A stretch of DNA of 64,000 nucleotides from Nocardia cyriacigeorgica (GTDB lineage: Bacteria; Actinomycetota; Actinomycetes; Mycobacteriales; Mycobacteriaceae): NCBI RefSeq assembly GCF_029868385.1, contig NZ_JARWNX010000062.1, positions 124,001-188,000 on the forward strand. Direction: 5' to 3'. Positions 47,436 through 60,400 of the stretch are shown piece by piece. The translations under genes and the position numbers were made by a program. Position 1 is the first letter of the stretch, and the number at the start of each line of letters is the position of its first letter. The notes under the pieces are model-generated. The model saw only the letters and a list, made by a program, of their open reading frames with translations. It did not search any database and was not told where the DNA came from.

Positions 47436-48421
47436 GACATGATCTCCTCTTGTACGTCATCGGATTCCGCCGCCGCGGGCGCTGCGGCCGCGGTGCCGGT
47501 GAGGGACAGGAATACGTCGTCGAGGCTGGGGCGGTGCACATTCGCGTCGACGACGCAGACACCGGCGTCGTCGAGCCGCCGCAGGGCCTCGACCATGGTG
47601 CGGGAACCGTCGCCGACCACGATCGACACCTCATCGGTGCCGATCTCGTGGGCCGGTTCCCCGATGCCGACCTGCGCCAGCACCGACAGCGCGGGCTGGG
47701 GTTGCTGCCCAGAGGCCAGGGTGACGGTCAGTCGGTCACCGCCGATGGAGGTCTTCAGTTCATCGGCCGAACCGCGCGCGATCACCTTGCCGCGGTCGAT
47801 GACGATGATCCGGTCGGCCAGCTGATCGGCTTCCTCGAGGTACTGGGTGGTCAACAAGACCGTGGTGCCGTCGTCGACGAGATCGCCGATGACCCGCCAC
47901 ATATCGAGTCGTCCACGTGGATCCAGACCCGTGGTCGGTTCGTCCAGCACCACCACCGGCGGCCGGGCGACCAGCGCACCGGCCAGATCGAGCCTGCGCG
48001 CCATACCGCCGGAATAGGTGCCCGCCCGGCGGTCGGCGGCATGGTCGAGCCCGAACGCGGTGAGCAGTTCACCCGCGCGGGCGGCCGCCTGCCGATGCGA
48101 CATGCCGTAGAGCCGGGCCACCATACGCAGGTTCTCGTATCCGGACAGGTTGGCGTCGACGGCGGCGTACTGGCCGGACAACCCGATCCGGCGACGGGCC
48201 GCCGCCGGATCACGCAGCACATCCACCCCCGCCACGTGCACCGAGCCCGCACAGGGCCGCAGCAGCGTGGTGACGATGCGCACCGTGGTCGTCTTACCCG
48301 CGCCGTTGGGGCCGAGCAATCCCATCACGGTGCCCGCCGGGATCTGGATGTCGATCCCGTCGAGCACACGGACACGGCCGTAGTTCTTGACCAGGCCGAG
48401 AACTTCCACCGCCAGGCTCAC
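47432..48421 (-). CDS. ABC transporter ATPase, DrrA-like
   Basis: 329 aa. Walker [11 protein letters not shown]-loop [10 protein letters not shown], signature [17 protein letters not shown], Walker [13 protein letters not shown] and H-loop [10 protein letters not shown], all of the daunorubicin-resistance (DrrA) subfamily, which has a C-terminal regulatory domain, here with [18 protein letters not shown] 48421 overlaps the NRPS stop (GTGA), so it is translationally coupled. Probably powers export of the peptide product. The longer frame to 48583 lies inside the NRPS and is rejected. Confidence 0.93.
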   Translation of the reverse strand: MSLAVEVLGLVKNYGRVRVLDGIDIQIPAGTVMGLLGPNGAGKTTTVRIVTTLLRPCAGSVHVAGVDVLRDPAAARRRIGLSGQYAAVDANLSGYENLRMVARLYGMSHRQAAARAGELLTAFGLDHAADRRAGTYSGGMARRLDLAGALVARPPVVVLDEPTTGLDPRGRLDMWRVIGDLVDDGTTVLLTTQYLEEADQLADRIIVIDRGKVIARGSADELKTSIGGDRLTVTLASGQQPQPALSVLAQVGIGEPAHEIGTDEVSIVVGDGSRTMVEALRRLDDAGVCVVDANVHRPSLDDVFLSLTGTAAAAPAAAESDDVQEEIMS

Positions 48422-51400
48422 CTGCGTATCTCCTTCGCTTGCCGGTCCGCGCCGTCGAGGTGGAACCGCAGCACCGGGCCGATCACCGCGAGTGCTTCGG
48501 GTGTGGTCATCGCCGCGTGATCGCAGCGCAGCTGATGGTCGTGCACGGCGCCGGTGACGAACGGACGCCAGGCCGCCGCGCACCGATCCCGGTCGGCGCG
48601 GTTGATCGCGTCATCGGCGGCGGTGAAGAACAGCAGATCGCCGGTGAACACCCGCGGGCGGAAACTGTTGGCCAGCACCGTGCCGTTGGCGTACCCGGCG
48701 TAGAGCCGTTCCAGGTGATCGACGGTCAGCGCCGCGAAGGGTCCCGGACGCGACCGCAGCAGTGCCGCGGCCTCGTGCAGAGTCATCCGGTCGTCGATCG
48801 CGGTGGCATCGTCGAGCAGGTCGCTGCCGAATTCGCCGACGATATCGGCGATGCTCGGCATGGCCTGATCGAACAGGCTGTCGGAGAGCTGGTAGCTGTC
48901 CATCATCGCCAGCAGCGCCACCTGCTCCCCCGCGTCCTGCAACCGCACCGCCACCTCATGGGCGATGAGCCCGCCCAGCGACCACCCGAGCAGGTGGTAC
49001 GGGCCGTGCGGCTGGATGGACCTGATGTGCTCGACGTACCGATCGGCCGCCTCGGCGAGGGAGCCGTAGCTTTCACCGCCGGCCACATGCGGCGCCTGCA
49101 AGCCGTACACCGGACGATCCGACGGCAGATGGGCCAACAGTCCCGAGTAGCACCACGCCAGACCGATCGCGGGATGCACGCAGAACAGCGGCGGCAGGCT
49201 GTCGCCGGTATCGGGCCGCAGCGGCAGGATCGGCGAGAGCGCCTCGGCCATCGCCTCGGCGACACCGCTGTCGTCGAGCCGCGCGGCGATCGCCGCCGGG
49301 GTGGCGTCGCCGAACATCAGCTGCACCGGCATCTCGATGCCCTCGTCCCGCAGCCGGGCCACCACCTTCGTCGCCAGCAGCGAGTTACCGCCGAGTTCGA
49401 AGAAGCTGTCGTCGGCGCCGACCCGGTCGATACCGAGCGCATCGCCGAAAGCCGCGCACAGTGCCGCCTCGGTGGCCGTGGCCGGTGCCCGATACCCCTG
49501 ACCGCCGGTGAACACCGGTTCCGGCAGGGCACGGCGATCGAGCTTGCCGACCGGGCTCAACGGCACCCGGTCGATCAGCATGATCGACTGCGGCACCATG
49601 TAATTGGGCACCAGATCGGCCAGATGCGCGGTGAGATCGGCCGCGGTCACCGCCGAGCCAGCGCGCGGCTTCACATAGGACACCAGTGCGGTGACACCCG
49701 CCGGTGTCCGGTGGCCGATGGTGGTGGCGAATTCGACGCCGCCGTGCTTGGCCAGCGCGGTGTCGATTTCGCCGAGTTCGATACGGAACCCGCGGATCTT
49801 CACCTGATGGTCGGTGCGGCCGACGTACTCGATATCGCCCGCGCCCGCTGTCGCACCCGGCCACCAGCGCACGAGATCGCCGGTGCGGTACATCCGCTCA
49901 CCCGGTTTGCCGTACGGGTTGGCGACGAACCGTGTCGCGGTCAGGCCGGGCCGGTTCAGGTAGCCGCGGGCCAGCGCCGCGCCCGCCAGATGCAGCTCAC
50001 CGGTGACGCCGATCGCCACCGGATGCAGGCGCGGATCAAGGATGGTGGCGTCCACACCGCGGATCGGGCCACCGATGGTGATGGGCGTGCCCGGCGCCAT
50101 CGGCTGGGAAATGATCGTGACGATGGTGGTTTCGGTCGGGCCGTACACGTTGTAGAGGTTGCGGCCCGGCGCCCACCTGGACACCAGATCCGGCGGTAGC
50201 GCCTCACCACCGACGAGCACATGCGCCAGTTCGGTCACACCGTCCGGATCGACGGTGCCCAGCGCCGAGGTGGTGATGAACGCGTGGGTGATGCCCTCCT
50301 CGATGAAGACCCGGCCGAGGTCGGCGCCACCGACCACCCCCGGTGGGGTGATCACCAGGGTGGCCGCGCCGCCCAGCGCGAGCAGCAGATCGAGCATGGC
50401 GGCGTCGAAGCTCGGCGTGGCGAAGTGCAGCACCCGGCAACCGGGCCGGACGTCGAAGCGCTGCGCGGTCTCGGCGGCGAAGTTGGACAGGCCGCCGTGG
50501 GTGACGGTGACGCCCTTGGGGGTTCCGGTCGAGCCGGAGGTGTAGATGACATACGCCGGGTTGTCCAGCCGCAGGGGTGCGATCCGGTCGGCGTCGGTGA
50601 CGGCGTCGCCGGACGAGGCGAGGACCAGCGATCGGATATCGGGTGCGTCCAGGACGAGCCACTGCGCGTCCGAGGGCAGCCCGTCGCGATACTCGGCGAG
50701 GGTGATACCCAGGCGCGCACCGGAATCCGACAGCATGTGCGCGATCCGCCCGGCCGGGTAGTTCGGGTCGACCGGTACGAACGCCGCACCGGTCTTGGCC
50801 ACCGCGAGCACCGTCGCCACCGATTCCACCGAGCGTGGAATGCCGAGCGCCACCAATGTTTCCGGTCCGACGCCGCGGTCGATCAGGACCCGCGCCAGCC
50901 GGTTGCTCCACCGGTCGAGGGCGGAATAGGTGACCTCGGTGCCGTCGGCGCGCACGGCGATGGCGTGCGGATCGGCGGCCGCGGCCGCGGTGAACACCGC
51001 GGGCAGGGTGAGCGGGCGGTCCGGCTGGGCACCGCGCACCGGCGCCAGTTCCGACCATTCGGCCGGGTCGAGCATGTCCAGATCGCCGGTGGCGGTGGCC
51101 GGATTCGCGGCGATCGCGGACAGCAGCCGAGCGAACCGCTTGCCGAACCGGGCGGCGGTCTCCTCGTCGAACAGGTCGTGCGCGAAATCGATCGACACGG
51201 AGATCCCGGCGGGTTCGCGTCCCTCCGTCCGGTTCTCTGTGAGGGTGAACTGGAGATCGAATTTGGCGATCCCGGTGTCGGTGTCCTCGGCGTCGATGCG
51301 CAGGCCCGGCAGTTCCAGCACTCGGATCGGTTCGTTGCGCACCGACAACATCACCTGGAACAGCGGGTGGTGCGACCGGGACCGCGCCGGGTTGAGGACC

Positions 51401-54400
51401 TCGACCAACCGCTCGAACGGCAGGTCGGCGTTGGCGAAGGCGTCGAGGTCGGTCTCGCGGACCGCTGCGAGCAGTTCGGTGAACGCGACGTCGGGATCGA
51501 CCTCGGTGCGCAGGACCAGGGTATTGACGAACATGCCGACCATGCGGTCCAACGCCGGATCACCGCGACCGGCGATCGGCGTGCCGACCGCGATATCGTC
51601 CACCGCCGTCATCCGGTGCAGCAGCACCGCGAGCGCGGCGTGCAGCAGCATGAACATGCTGACGTTGTGCCCGGCGGCGACCGCATGCAGCTCGCGATGT
51701 GTGGCGGCGTCGACCGCGCAGGTCACCGTGCCGCCGCGATAGGACGGTGTCGCCGGACGCGGCCGATCGGCGGGCACGGCCAACAGTTCCGGCAGATCGG
51801 CCAGGGCGGTGCGCCAGTAGTCGAGCTGACGACCGATCAGCGATTCGGCGTCGTCCTCGTCGCCGAGCACCCGCTCCTGCCAGAGCGTGTAGTCGGCGTA
51901 CTGGATCTCCAATGCGGGAATGCTGTCCAGCCTGCCCTCCCTGGCCGCGGAGTAGGCGGCGGCCACGTCGGCGGCGAGCGGCTCGAGCGACCAGCCGTCC
52001 ATGGCGATGTGGTGCACCACCAGGACCAGCACGTGTTCGTCGAGTTCGTTCGATACGACCGCCGGATGCGTCACGGTGAGGATGGCGGCCCGGATCGGCG
52101 CAGCGGCCCCGAGATCGAAGCCGGTGGCGGCGAATTCCCGGATCACCTGTGCCACCGCGGCAGCGGGCACCGTATCGGTACGGGTCTCGATCGTGGCGTC
52201 GGCCGGGTCCAGGATCACCTGTGCCGGTTCACCGTCGACAACGGGGAAGATCGTGCGCAGCGTCTCGTGCCTGCGCTGCACCGCGTGCAGGGCCGCGATG
52301 AGCGCCGCCCGATCGAGGTGCCCACGCAGCCGCAACACCACCGGGACGTTGTAGGTGCCGGCACTGTGCGCACCCGCAGACCCGTCGAGCCGGTCGAGGA
52401 ACCACAACCGGCGCTGCGCCGCCGACAGCGGAATCCGCTGTGGCCGCGGACCGGCCACCAGCGGCGGACGGTCGTCATCGGGCGCCCCCGACTCCAGCCG
52501 GGCCGCCAGTTCCGCGACGGTGGGTCCGGCGAATACCGCGCGCACTTCGAGCCGGGTCCCGGTCGCCGCGGCCAGCCGCGCGACCAGCTGCGTAGCCAGC
52601 AGCGACGTTCCGCCGATATCGAAGAAGCTGTCGTCGGCGCCGACGACCTCCGCGTCGACCAGTTCACTCATGAGGTCGGCGACCAGCCGCTCGGTGTCGG
52701 TCGCGGGTGCCCGGGTGACCCGTGCCGCGGGCAGGGCCGGTTCCGGCAGCGCCGCGGTGTCGAGCTTGCCGACGGGGGTCAGCGGGATCCGGTCGAGCAC
52801 GGTGAGCGCCGCCGGAACCATATGGGCTGGAAGCCGCGCTGCCACATGTGCGCGCACCGCGTCGATATCGAGTTCGCGCACCGATGGCACGGGCTGGACG
52901 TACGACACGATCCGATCGGCCCCGGCCAGCACGCGCACCTCGGTGTGGGCGAAGCGCACATCGGGGTGGTCGGCCAGTGCCGCGGTGATCTCGCCCAGCT
53001 CGATACGGAATCCGCGCACCTTGACCTGATGGTCGCTGCGCCCGAGGTAGATCAGTTGGCCGTCGGTGCTCCAGCGCACCACATCGCCGGTGCGGTAGAG
53101 GCGTGCGCCTGCCGGACCGCAGGGGTCGGCGACGAAACGGGCCGCGGTGAGCCCGAATCGGTCGAAGTAGCCGCGCGCGAGGTTCGGACCGCCGACGTAC
53201 AGCTCACCCGGTACGCCCACCGGCACCGGTCGCAGCCGTTCGTCGAACACGACGGCCCGCGCACCACGCACCAGGGTGCCGATCCCGATCGGCGCTCCGA
53301 CCTCGAACGGTGCGGAAATCGTGACGACCACCGTGGATTCGGTCGGACCGTAGCCGTTGATCATGCGGCGGTCGGGTGCCCAGCGTCCGACCAGATCCGG
53401 TCCGACGGCCTCGCCGCCGACCATGATGGTCCGCAGGTCCGGCAGCGGCCAGCGATCACGGTCGATCGTGGCCAGTACCGCCGGGATGATGAAGGTGTGG
53501 GTCACCCGTTCGGTGGTGAGCAGGGCGGCCAGTTCATCGCCGCCGTAGATATCGGGGTCGACGATGATCATCGCTGCGCCGGAGCCGACCATCAGCAGCA
53601 GATCGAGCACGGCGGCATCGAAACTCGGTGAGGAGAAATGCAGTGTGCGCGCGTCCGGGTGGACACCCATCCGGTCGCGGAATTCCGCCGCCAGATTCGA
53701 CAGGCCACCGTGGGTCACCGCCACGCCCTTCGGCGTTCCGGTGGAGCCCGAGGTGTAGATCAGGTACGCGAGGTCCTCGACGCGGGTCGGCCGCATCCGC
53801 TCGCTCGCGGCGATCGCGGCCTCGGCCGCGGGTTCGAATTCGGCGTTCGCGGTGTCGTCGAGCACGATCCACGCGATCTCACGATCGTCGGCGGCCCGCA
53901 GCCGCGCACTGTGCGCCGATACCGTCACGCCGACCGCGCAACCGGAGTCCGACAACATGTGCCGGACCCGATCGGCCGGATAGTTCGGGTCCACCGGCAC
54001 GAACGCCGCACCGGTCTTGGCCACCGCGAGCACGGTGACCACGGATTCGACCGAGCGGGTCAGGCCGAGTGCGACCCGGTCGCCGGTGCCGATGCCGTGC
54101 CGGATCAGGCGGCGGGCCACTCGATTCGACCGTCGGTCCAGGTCGGTGTAGGTGAGTTCCACCCCACCCGAGCGGACGGCGGTCCGCTCGGGATGCGCGG
54201 CGACGGTCTGCGCGAAGATCTCGGCCAGCGTCCGCTGCGGTCCGGCCGGTGCACCGCAGGCCGGGGCGAACCGGCGACGTTCGGTATCGGTGCGCGCATC
54301 GATGTGGCCGACGCGGATGCCGGGGTCGCCGGTGATCGCGGCCAGGACGGTGAGGTACCGGTCGGCCAGGATCTGAACCGTCGCCGCATCGAACAGCTCT

Positions 54401-57400
54401 GCGGCGTAAACGAATTCGAATGCGCCGTCGTCATCGCCGGTGGCGAGATCGGTGACACGCAGTTCCAGATCGAATTTCGCCAGCGCGATATCGAGCGCCT
54501 GTGCGTGCAGCACCAATCCGGGCAGTTCCAGCCGTGGATGCGGCGCGTCCTGGACCGTCAACGCAACCTGGAACAGCGGATGGCGGCCGGTGGCGCGCGG
54601 ATCACGCCCCAGCTCCTCCACGACGCGTTCGAAGGGGATGTCGGCGTGGGCGATCGCCGCCAGTTCGGTGTCGCGATCGGCGCGCAGCAGCTCGGTGAAC
54701 GCGAGATCCGGGTCGACATCCGAACGCAGCACGAGCGTATTGACGAACATCCCGACCAGATCGTCGAGTTCGGTCTGGGTGCGCCCGGCCACCGGCGTGC
54801 CGATCGCGATATCGCGGCCGCCGGTCACCGCGCGCAACAGCACCGCGAGCGCTGTCCGCAGCACCATGAACATGCTCACGCCCTGTGCACGCGCCAGTTC
54901 GGCGAGCGCGCGGCGCACCGGTTCCGGCAGCGTCCGCTGCACCGTGCCCGCGATCTGGGTCGGCTCGGCCGGGCGTGCACGGTCGTAGGGCAGCGGCAAC
55001 TGATCGGGCAGCTCGGCCAGCTGGGTGCGCCAGAACTCCAGTTGCTCGGCGGCGAGGCTGTCGGCATCGGCGGCCTCGCCGAGGTATTCGCGCTGCCAGA
55101 GCCCGAAGTCGGCGTACTGCACGGCGAGTGGCTGCCAATTCGGCGCGGCGCCACCGCGCCGGGCCAGGTAGGCGGTGGCCAGATCCCGCGTCAGCGGGGC
55201 CAGCGACCAGCCGTCGGCGGCGATGTGATGCACGGCGACGCCGAGCACGTGGTGGTTGTCGGCCACCCGCAGCAGCGTGATCCGCAGCGGCGTCTCGGTG
55301 GTCAGGTCGAATCCGCGACGGGCCAGTTCGGCCAGCTGTCCGGCGATCTCGGATTCGGCGGTGACCAGCGGTTCGACGGCGGGAACCGCGTCCGCGACCG
55401 GAGCGACGACCTGATGTGGACCCTGGTCGTCCTCAGGGAAGCGGGTACGCAGCACCTCGTGTCGGTCGACGATATCGGCCAGCGCCTCACCCAATGCCGC
55501 GACGTCCAGCTCGCCGTCGATCCGCAGTGCGAAAGCGATGTTGTAGGCGCTGGATTCGGGGGCGAAACGGTTGAGGAACCACAGGCGCTGCTGGGGCAGC
55601 GACAGCGGAACCCGTTCCGGACGCGGGGTGTACGCCGTCAGCGGTGCGCGTCGTGCGCTGGGTGCCAGCACCAGTTCGGCCGCCAGCCCTGCCACGGTGG
55701 GCGCCTCGAAAATGGTGCGCACCGGCAGCTCCACGCCGAACTGCTGGTGGACGGCCGCCACCAGCCGGGTGGCCAGCAGCGAGTTGCCGCCCACATCGAA
55801 GAAGCTGTCGTCGGCACCGGTGATGGGGCGGCCGAGGACCTCCCCGAACAGTGCGGCGACCCGCAGCTCGAGTTCCGTCGCCGGAGCGCGTGAGCCGGTG
55901 GCGGTCGCGAAGACCGGTTCGGGCAGGGCTTTGCGATCGAGTTTGCCGGAGGGCGTGACCGGGATCCGGTCCAGCACGGTTACCGCGGCGGGCACCATGT
56001 AGCCGGGCAGCCGCCCGCGTGCGGTGTCGAGCACGGCGGCCGCGTCCACCGGCGCGGTGGCGGTCACGTAGGCGGCCAGCCGCTCATGTCCGTGCGCATC
56101 GGTGTGCACCACGGTCAGCGCGAAATCGATACCAGGATGGGTGCGCAGCACATGGTCGATCTCGCTGAGTTCGATGCGGAAACCGCGGATCTTGATCTGA
56201 TCGTCGGCGCGGCCGAGGAACCGCAGGTTGCCGGACGGATCGGCGACCACCAGATCGCCGGTGCGGTACATCCGCTCACCGCGGCGGCCGTGCGGATTCG
56301 CCGGGAACCGGGACGCCGACAGCGCATGCCGCCCGTGATAGCCGCGCGCCACACCGGGACCGGACACATACAGCTCACCCGGTGTACCGGGCGGCACCGG
56401 ACGCAACCGGTTGTCCAGGACGAACAGCCGCATACCGCGCACCGGGTGGCCGAGCGGGATCGGTTCACCCGCCCGCATCGGCGCCGACGCGGTGGCGGCG
56501 ACGGTGGCTTCGGACGGTCCGTACATGTTGTGCATCCGGTAGCGCTGCGACCAGGTCGCCACCAGCGCCTGGGTGCAGGCTTCACCACCGACCATCACCG
56601 AACGCAGATCCTCGAGGCGCTCACAGGGGACCGTCGCCAGCGCCGCGGGCGTGATGAACGCGTGGGTGATCCGTTCCGCGCGCAGGAAATCGGCCAGTTC
56701 GCGACCACCGTACAGATCTGCCGGTGCGACGACGACCGTGGCTCCGGCGGCGAACCCGAGCAGCAGTTCCAGTACCGAGGCGTCGAAGCTCGGCGACGAG
56801 AAGTGCAGTGTGCGCGCGGAATCGGTGACGCCGAACAGGTACCGCTGTTCATTGGCGAACGAAGCGAGCCCGGCATGGGTGACGATGACGGCCTTGGGTG
56901 TACCGGTGGAACCGGAGGTGTAGATCAGATAGGCAGGCTGTCCGGCCCGCAGCGCACCGAGCCGCTCGGCGTCGACGACCGGGGCCGCCGACTGCGCCGC
57001 GCACGCCATATCCAGCTCACCGGAACCGGGCAGCAGCCAGGTCCCCGTGGCGAGACTGTGTTTGCCCGGATCGGCGGGCCAGCTGGGTAGCGCCGACAGC
57101 GAACCGGGGTCGGTGAGACCGAGCAGCGCACCGGAGTCGCCGATCATATGGGCGATCCGCTCACGCGGATACCCGGGATCGATCGGGACGTAGGCCGCGC
57201 CCGTCTTGGCGACGGCCCAGATCGCGAGGATCGAATGCAGGCTGCGCGGTAAGGCGACGGCGACGACCACTTCGGGGCCCGCGCCGTGCGCGATCAGCAC
57301 CCGGGCGAGCTGGTTGGATCGCTCGTCCAGCTCACGGTAGGTGATGTCGTTGCCGCGGAACCGCACCGCCACCGACTCGGGCAGGCGTTCGGCGGTCTGC

Positions 57401-60400
57401 GCGAACAGCCGCGCCAGCGTGACCGTCGGTTCGGCGGGCGCACCGGCGATCGGCACCAGATCGGCCCGCTCCCGCCGGTCCAGGATGTCGATATCGCCGA
57501 CCGGGGCGTCCGGGCGCGCCACGGCACCGGCGAGGATCGCCGTGAAGCGACGGGCGAGCGCCTCGACAGTCACATCGTCGAACACATCGGTGGCGTAACC
57601 GAATTCGGCGTGCAGCGGTCCGTCGGAGGTGTCGTCGTGGATCTCGAGCTGGAGATCGAACTTCGCGATATCGGCGGCCAGCGGCAGTACCTCGGTGTGC
57701 ACACCGGGCAGTTCGATGCGCAGTTCGGGTGCGCGATCGTAGGACAGCATCACCTGGAACAGGGGATGTCTGCCGCCCGAGCGCTCCGGGTTGACGACCT
57801 CGACCAGCCGCTCGAACGGCACATCGGCGTTGGCGAACGCGTTCAGATCCGTTTCCCGCGCGACGTCGAGCATGCGATCGAATCCGGCGCCCGGATCGAC
57901 CTCGGTCCGCAGGACCAGCGTGTTCACGAACATGCCGACCAGCTCGTCGAGCGCCGGATCGGAGCGGCCGGCGATGGGCGTGCCGATGACGATGTCGGTG
58001 CTGGCGCAGACCCGCGCCAGCAGGGTGGCGAACGCGGCGTGCAACACCATGAACATGCTCACACCCCGTGCGACGGCGAGTTCCCCTGCCGCACGGCGTA
58101 TGTCGGGATCGATGGTGAAACCGTGCCGGGCGCCCGCGGTGGAGCGGCGCAGCGGGCGCGGACGGTCCAGCGGCAGGTCGAGTTGATCGGGCAGCTCGGC
58201 CAGCGCCGAACGCCAGTAGCTCAGCTGACGGCTCAGCGCGCTCGACGGATCCGATTCCTCACCGAGCAGTTCACGCTGCCAGAGCGCGAAATCGGCGTAT
58301 TGCACCGGCAGCGGCGTCCACCGCGGTGCGGTGCCCGCGGCGCGTGCAGCCACGGCTGTCATCAGATCGCGTGCCAGCGGCGCCACCGACCAGCCGTCAC
58401 CGCAGATGTGATGCAGGACGAGTAGCAGCACATGACGGTCGGGCCCGGCCGCGTAGAGCGCCACCCGGATGGGCGCCTGACTGCGCAGATCGAAGCCGTA
58501 GCCCGCGAATTCGGCGATCAGGGCGTCGAGGTCGGCGTCGGAGGCGTCGACCGCGTCCAGATGCAGCGGGATATCGGTGGCCGCGTGGATGACCTGGCAG
58601 GGACCCTCCGCCGTTTCCGGGAAGGTGGTCCGCAGGCTCTCGTGCCGATCGAGGACGTCGAGTAGGCCCGCCCGCAGCGCGTCGACATCGAGGTTGCCGT
58701 CCAACCGCACGGCCAGCGGCATGTTGTAGGCCGCCGCGTGCTCGGCGAAGCGGTTGAGGATCCACAGCCGCTGCTGGGCGGGTGAGAGCGGGATCCGCGC
58801 CGGACGGCCGGTGGGCCGCAGCGCCGGTGAGGAGGTGTCGAGGTGCTGGGTGGCGAATCGTTCGGCGAGCGCGGCGATGGTGCCGGCCTCGAACAGGTCC
58901 CTGATGGTCACTCCGGCGCCGAGCGTGCCATTGATCCGCGCGACGGCCCGCGCGGCGATCAGTGAGTTGCCGCCGAGGTCGAAGAAGCCGTCCTCCACGC
59001 CGATCTCGTCGAGTTCGAGTACCTCGGCGAAGATGTTCGCGAGCACCCGTTCGATCTCGGTGCGCGGTGCGATGCCCGTCCGTCCGGCGGGGCGGGCCAC
59101 CGCGGCGGGCGCGGGTAGGGCGGCACGGTCGATCTTGCCGTTGGCACTCAGTGGCAGCTCATCGAGTTCCATCAGGGCGGTCGGCACCATATAGGCGGGC
59201 AGCGTCTCGCGCAGACCGGTGAGCAGCGCCGCGGTATCGAGCCGGTCGGCGCCGTCGGTGTCACGGGCGCCGGGGACGGCGACCACGTAGGCGACCAGTT
59301 CGTCACCGGTGCGACCGCTGTGCGCCACACAGACCGCGCGAGCGACCCGATCGTCGGCCAGCAGGGCCGCCTCGATCTCGCCGAGTTCGATGCGCAGACC
59401 ACGGATCTTGACCTGGAAGTCGGTGCGGCCCAGGTATTCCAGGACGCCGCGCTCGGGACCGCCCGCCGAACCGCGGCCCCGCAGATGCCAGCGCGCGAGG
59501 TCGCCGGTGCGGTACATGCGCGTGCCGGGGGTGAACGGGTTGGCCACGAAGCGGTCGGCGGTGAGCGTCGGCTGTCCGAGGTAGCCGCGGGCCAGTTGGA
59601 CGCCCGCCAGGTACAGCTCCCCCACGCCACCCGGCGGCACCGGCTGCAAACGGGAGTCGAGCACATAGGTCTGCGTGTTCCACACCGGGGAGCCGATGGG
59701 CACCGTATCCGGATCGGCCGGGCACGGCCAGTAGGTGACGTCGACGGCGGCCTCGGTGGGTCCGTACAGGTTGTGCAGCCGCGGGCCGGGCAGTGCCGCA
59801 TGGAAGTCGCGGACCGTCGCGGGCGGCAGCGCCTCACCGCTACAGAACACCCGGCGCAGCCCGGTGCACGCGCGGACATCGGTGTCGGTGACGAAGACCG
59901 AGAGCATCGACGGAACGAAATGCGCTGTGGTCACGCCCTTGGCCGCGATGATCTCGGCCAGATAGCTGGGGTCACGGTGCCCGTCGGGCCGGGCGAGGAC
60001 CAGTCTCGCACCGATCTGCAACGGCCAGAAGAACTCCCAGACCGAGACGTCGAAGGTGGACGGGGTCTTCTGCAACACCGCGTCCCCCGCGTCGAGGGGA
60101 TACTCGTGCTGCATCCACCGCAGCCGGTTGACGATGGCGGCGTGGGTGACGCCGACGCCCTTGGGATTCCCGGTGGAGCCGGAGGTGAAGATGACGTAGG
60201 CGAGGTGATCCGCGCGCAGTGGTGCCGAACGGTCGGCGTCGGTGATCGGATCGGCCGAATAGGCGGACAGGTCAGCGGTATCGATGGCGAGCGCGTGTGT
60301 CTGCTCGGGCACGCCGTGCGCGTCCGCGGCGGCGGTCAGCACCGCGACCGGTGCGCCCTGCTGCACGATCCGTTCCATCCGCTCACGCGGGTAGTCGAGA

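Noticed and set aside
50221-53631. 1136-codon plus-strand open frame inside the NRPS, and similar long antisense frames at 10461-12734, 12655-14535 and 15744-17891
   Set aside because: GC-rich coding DNA leaves the opposite strand open. The translated sequences are rich in Arg, Gly, His and Gln, match no family, and lie wholly over well-supported genes.
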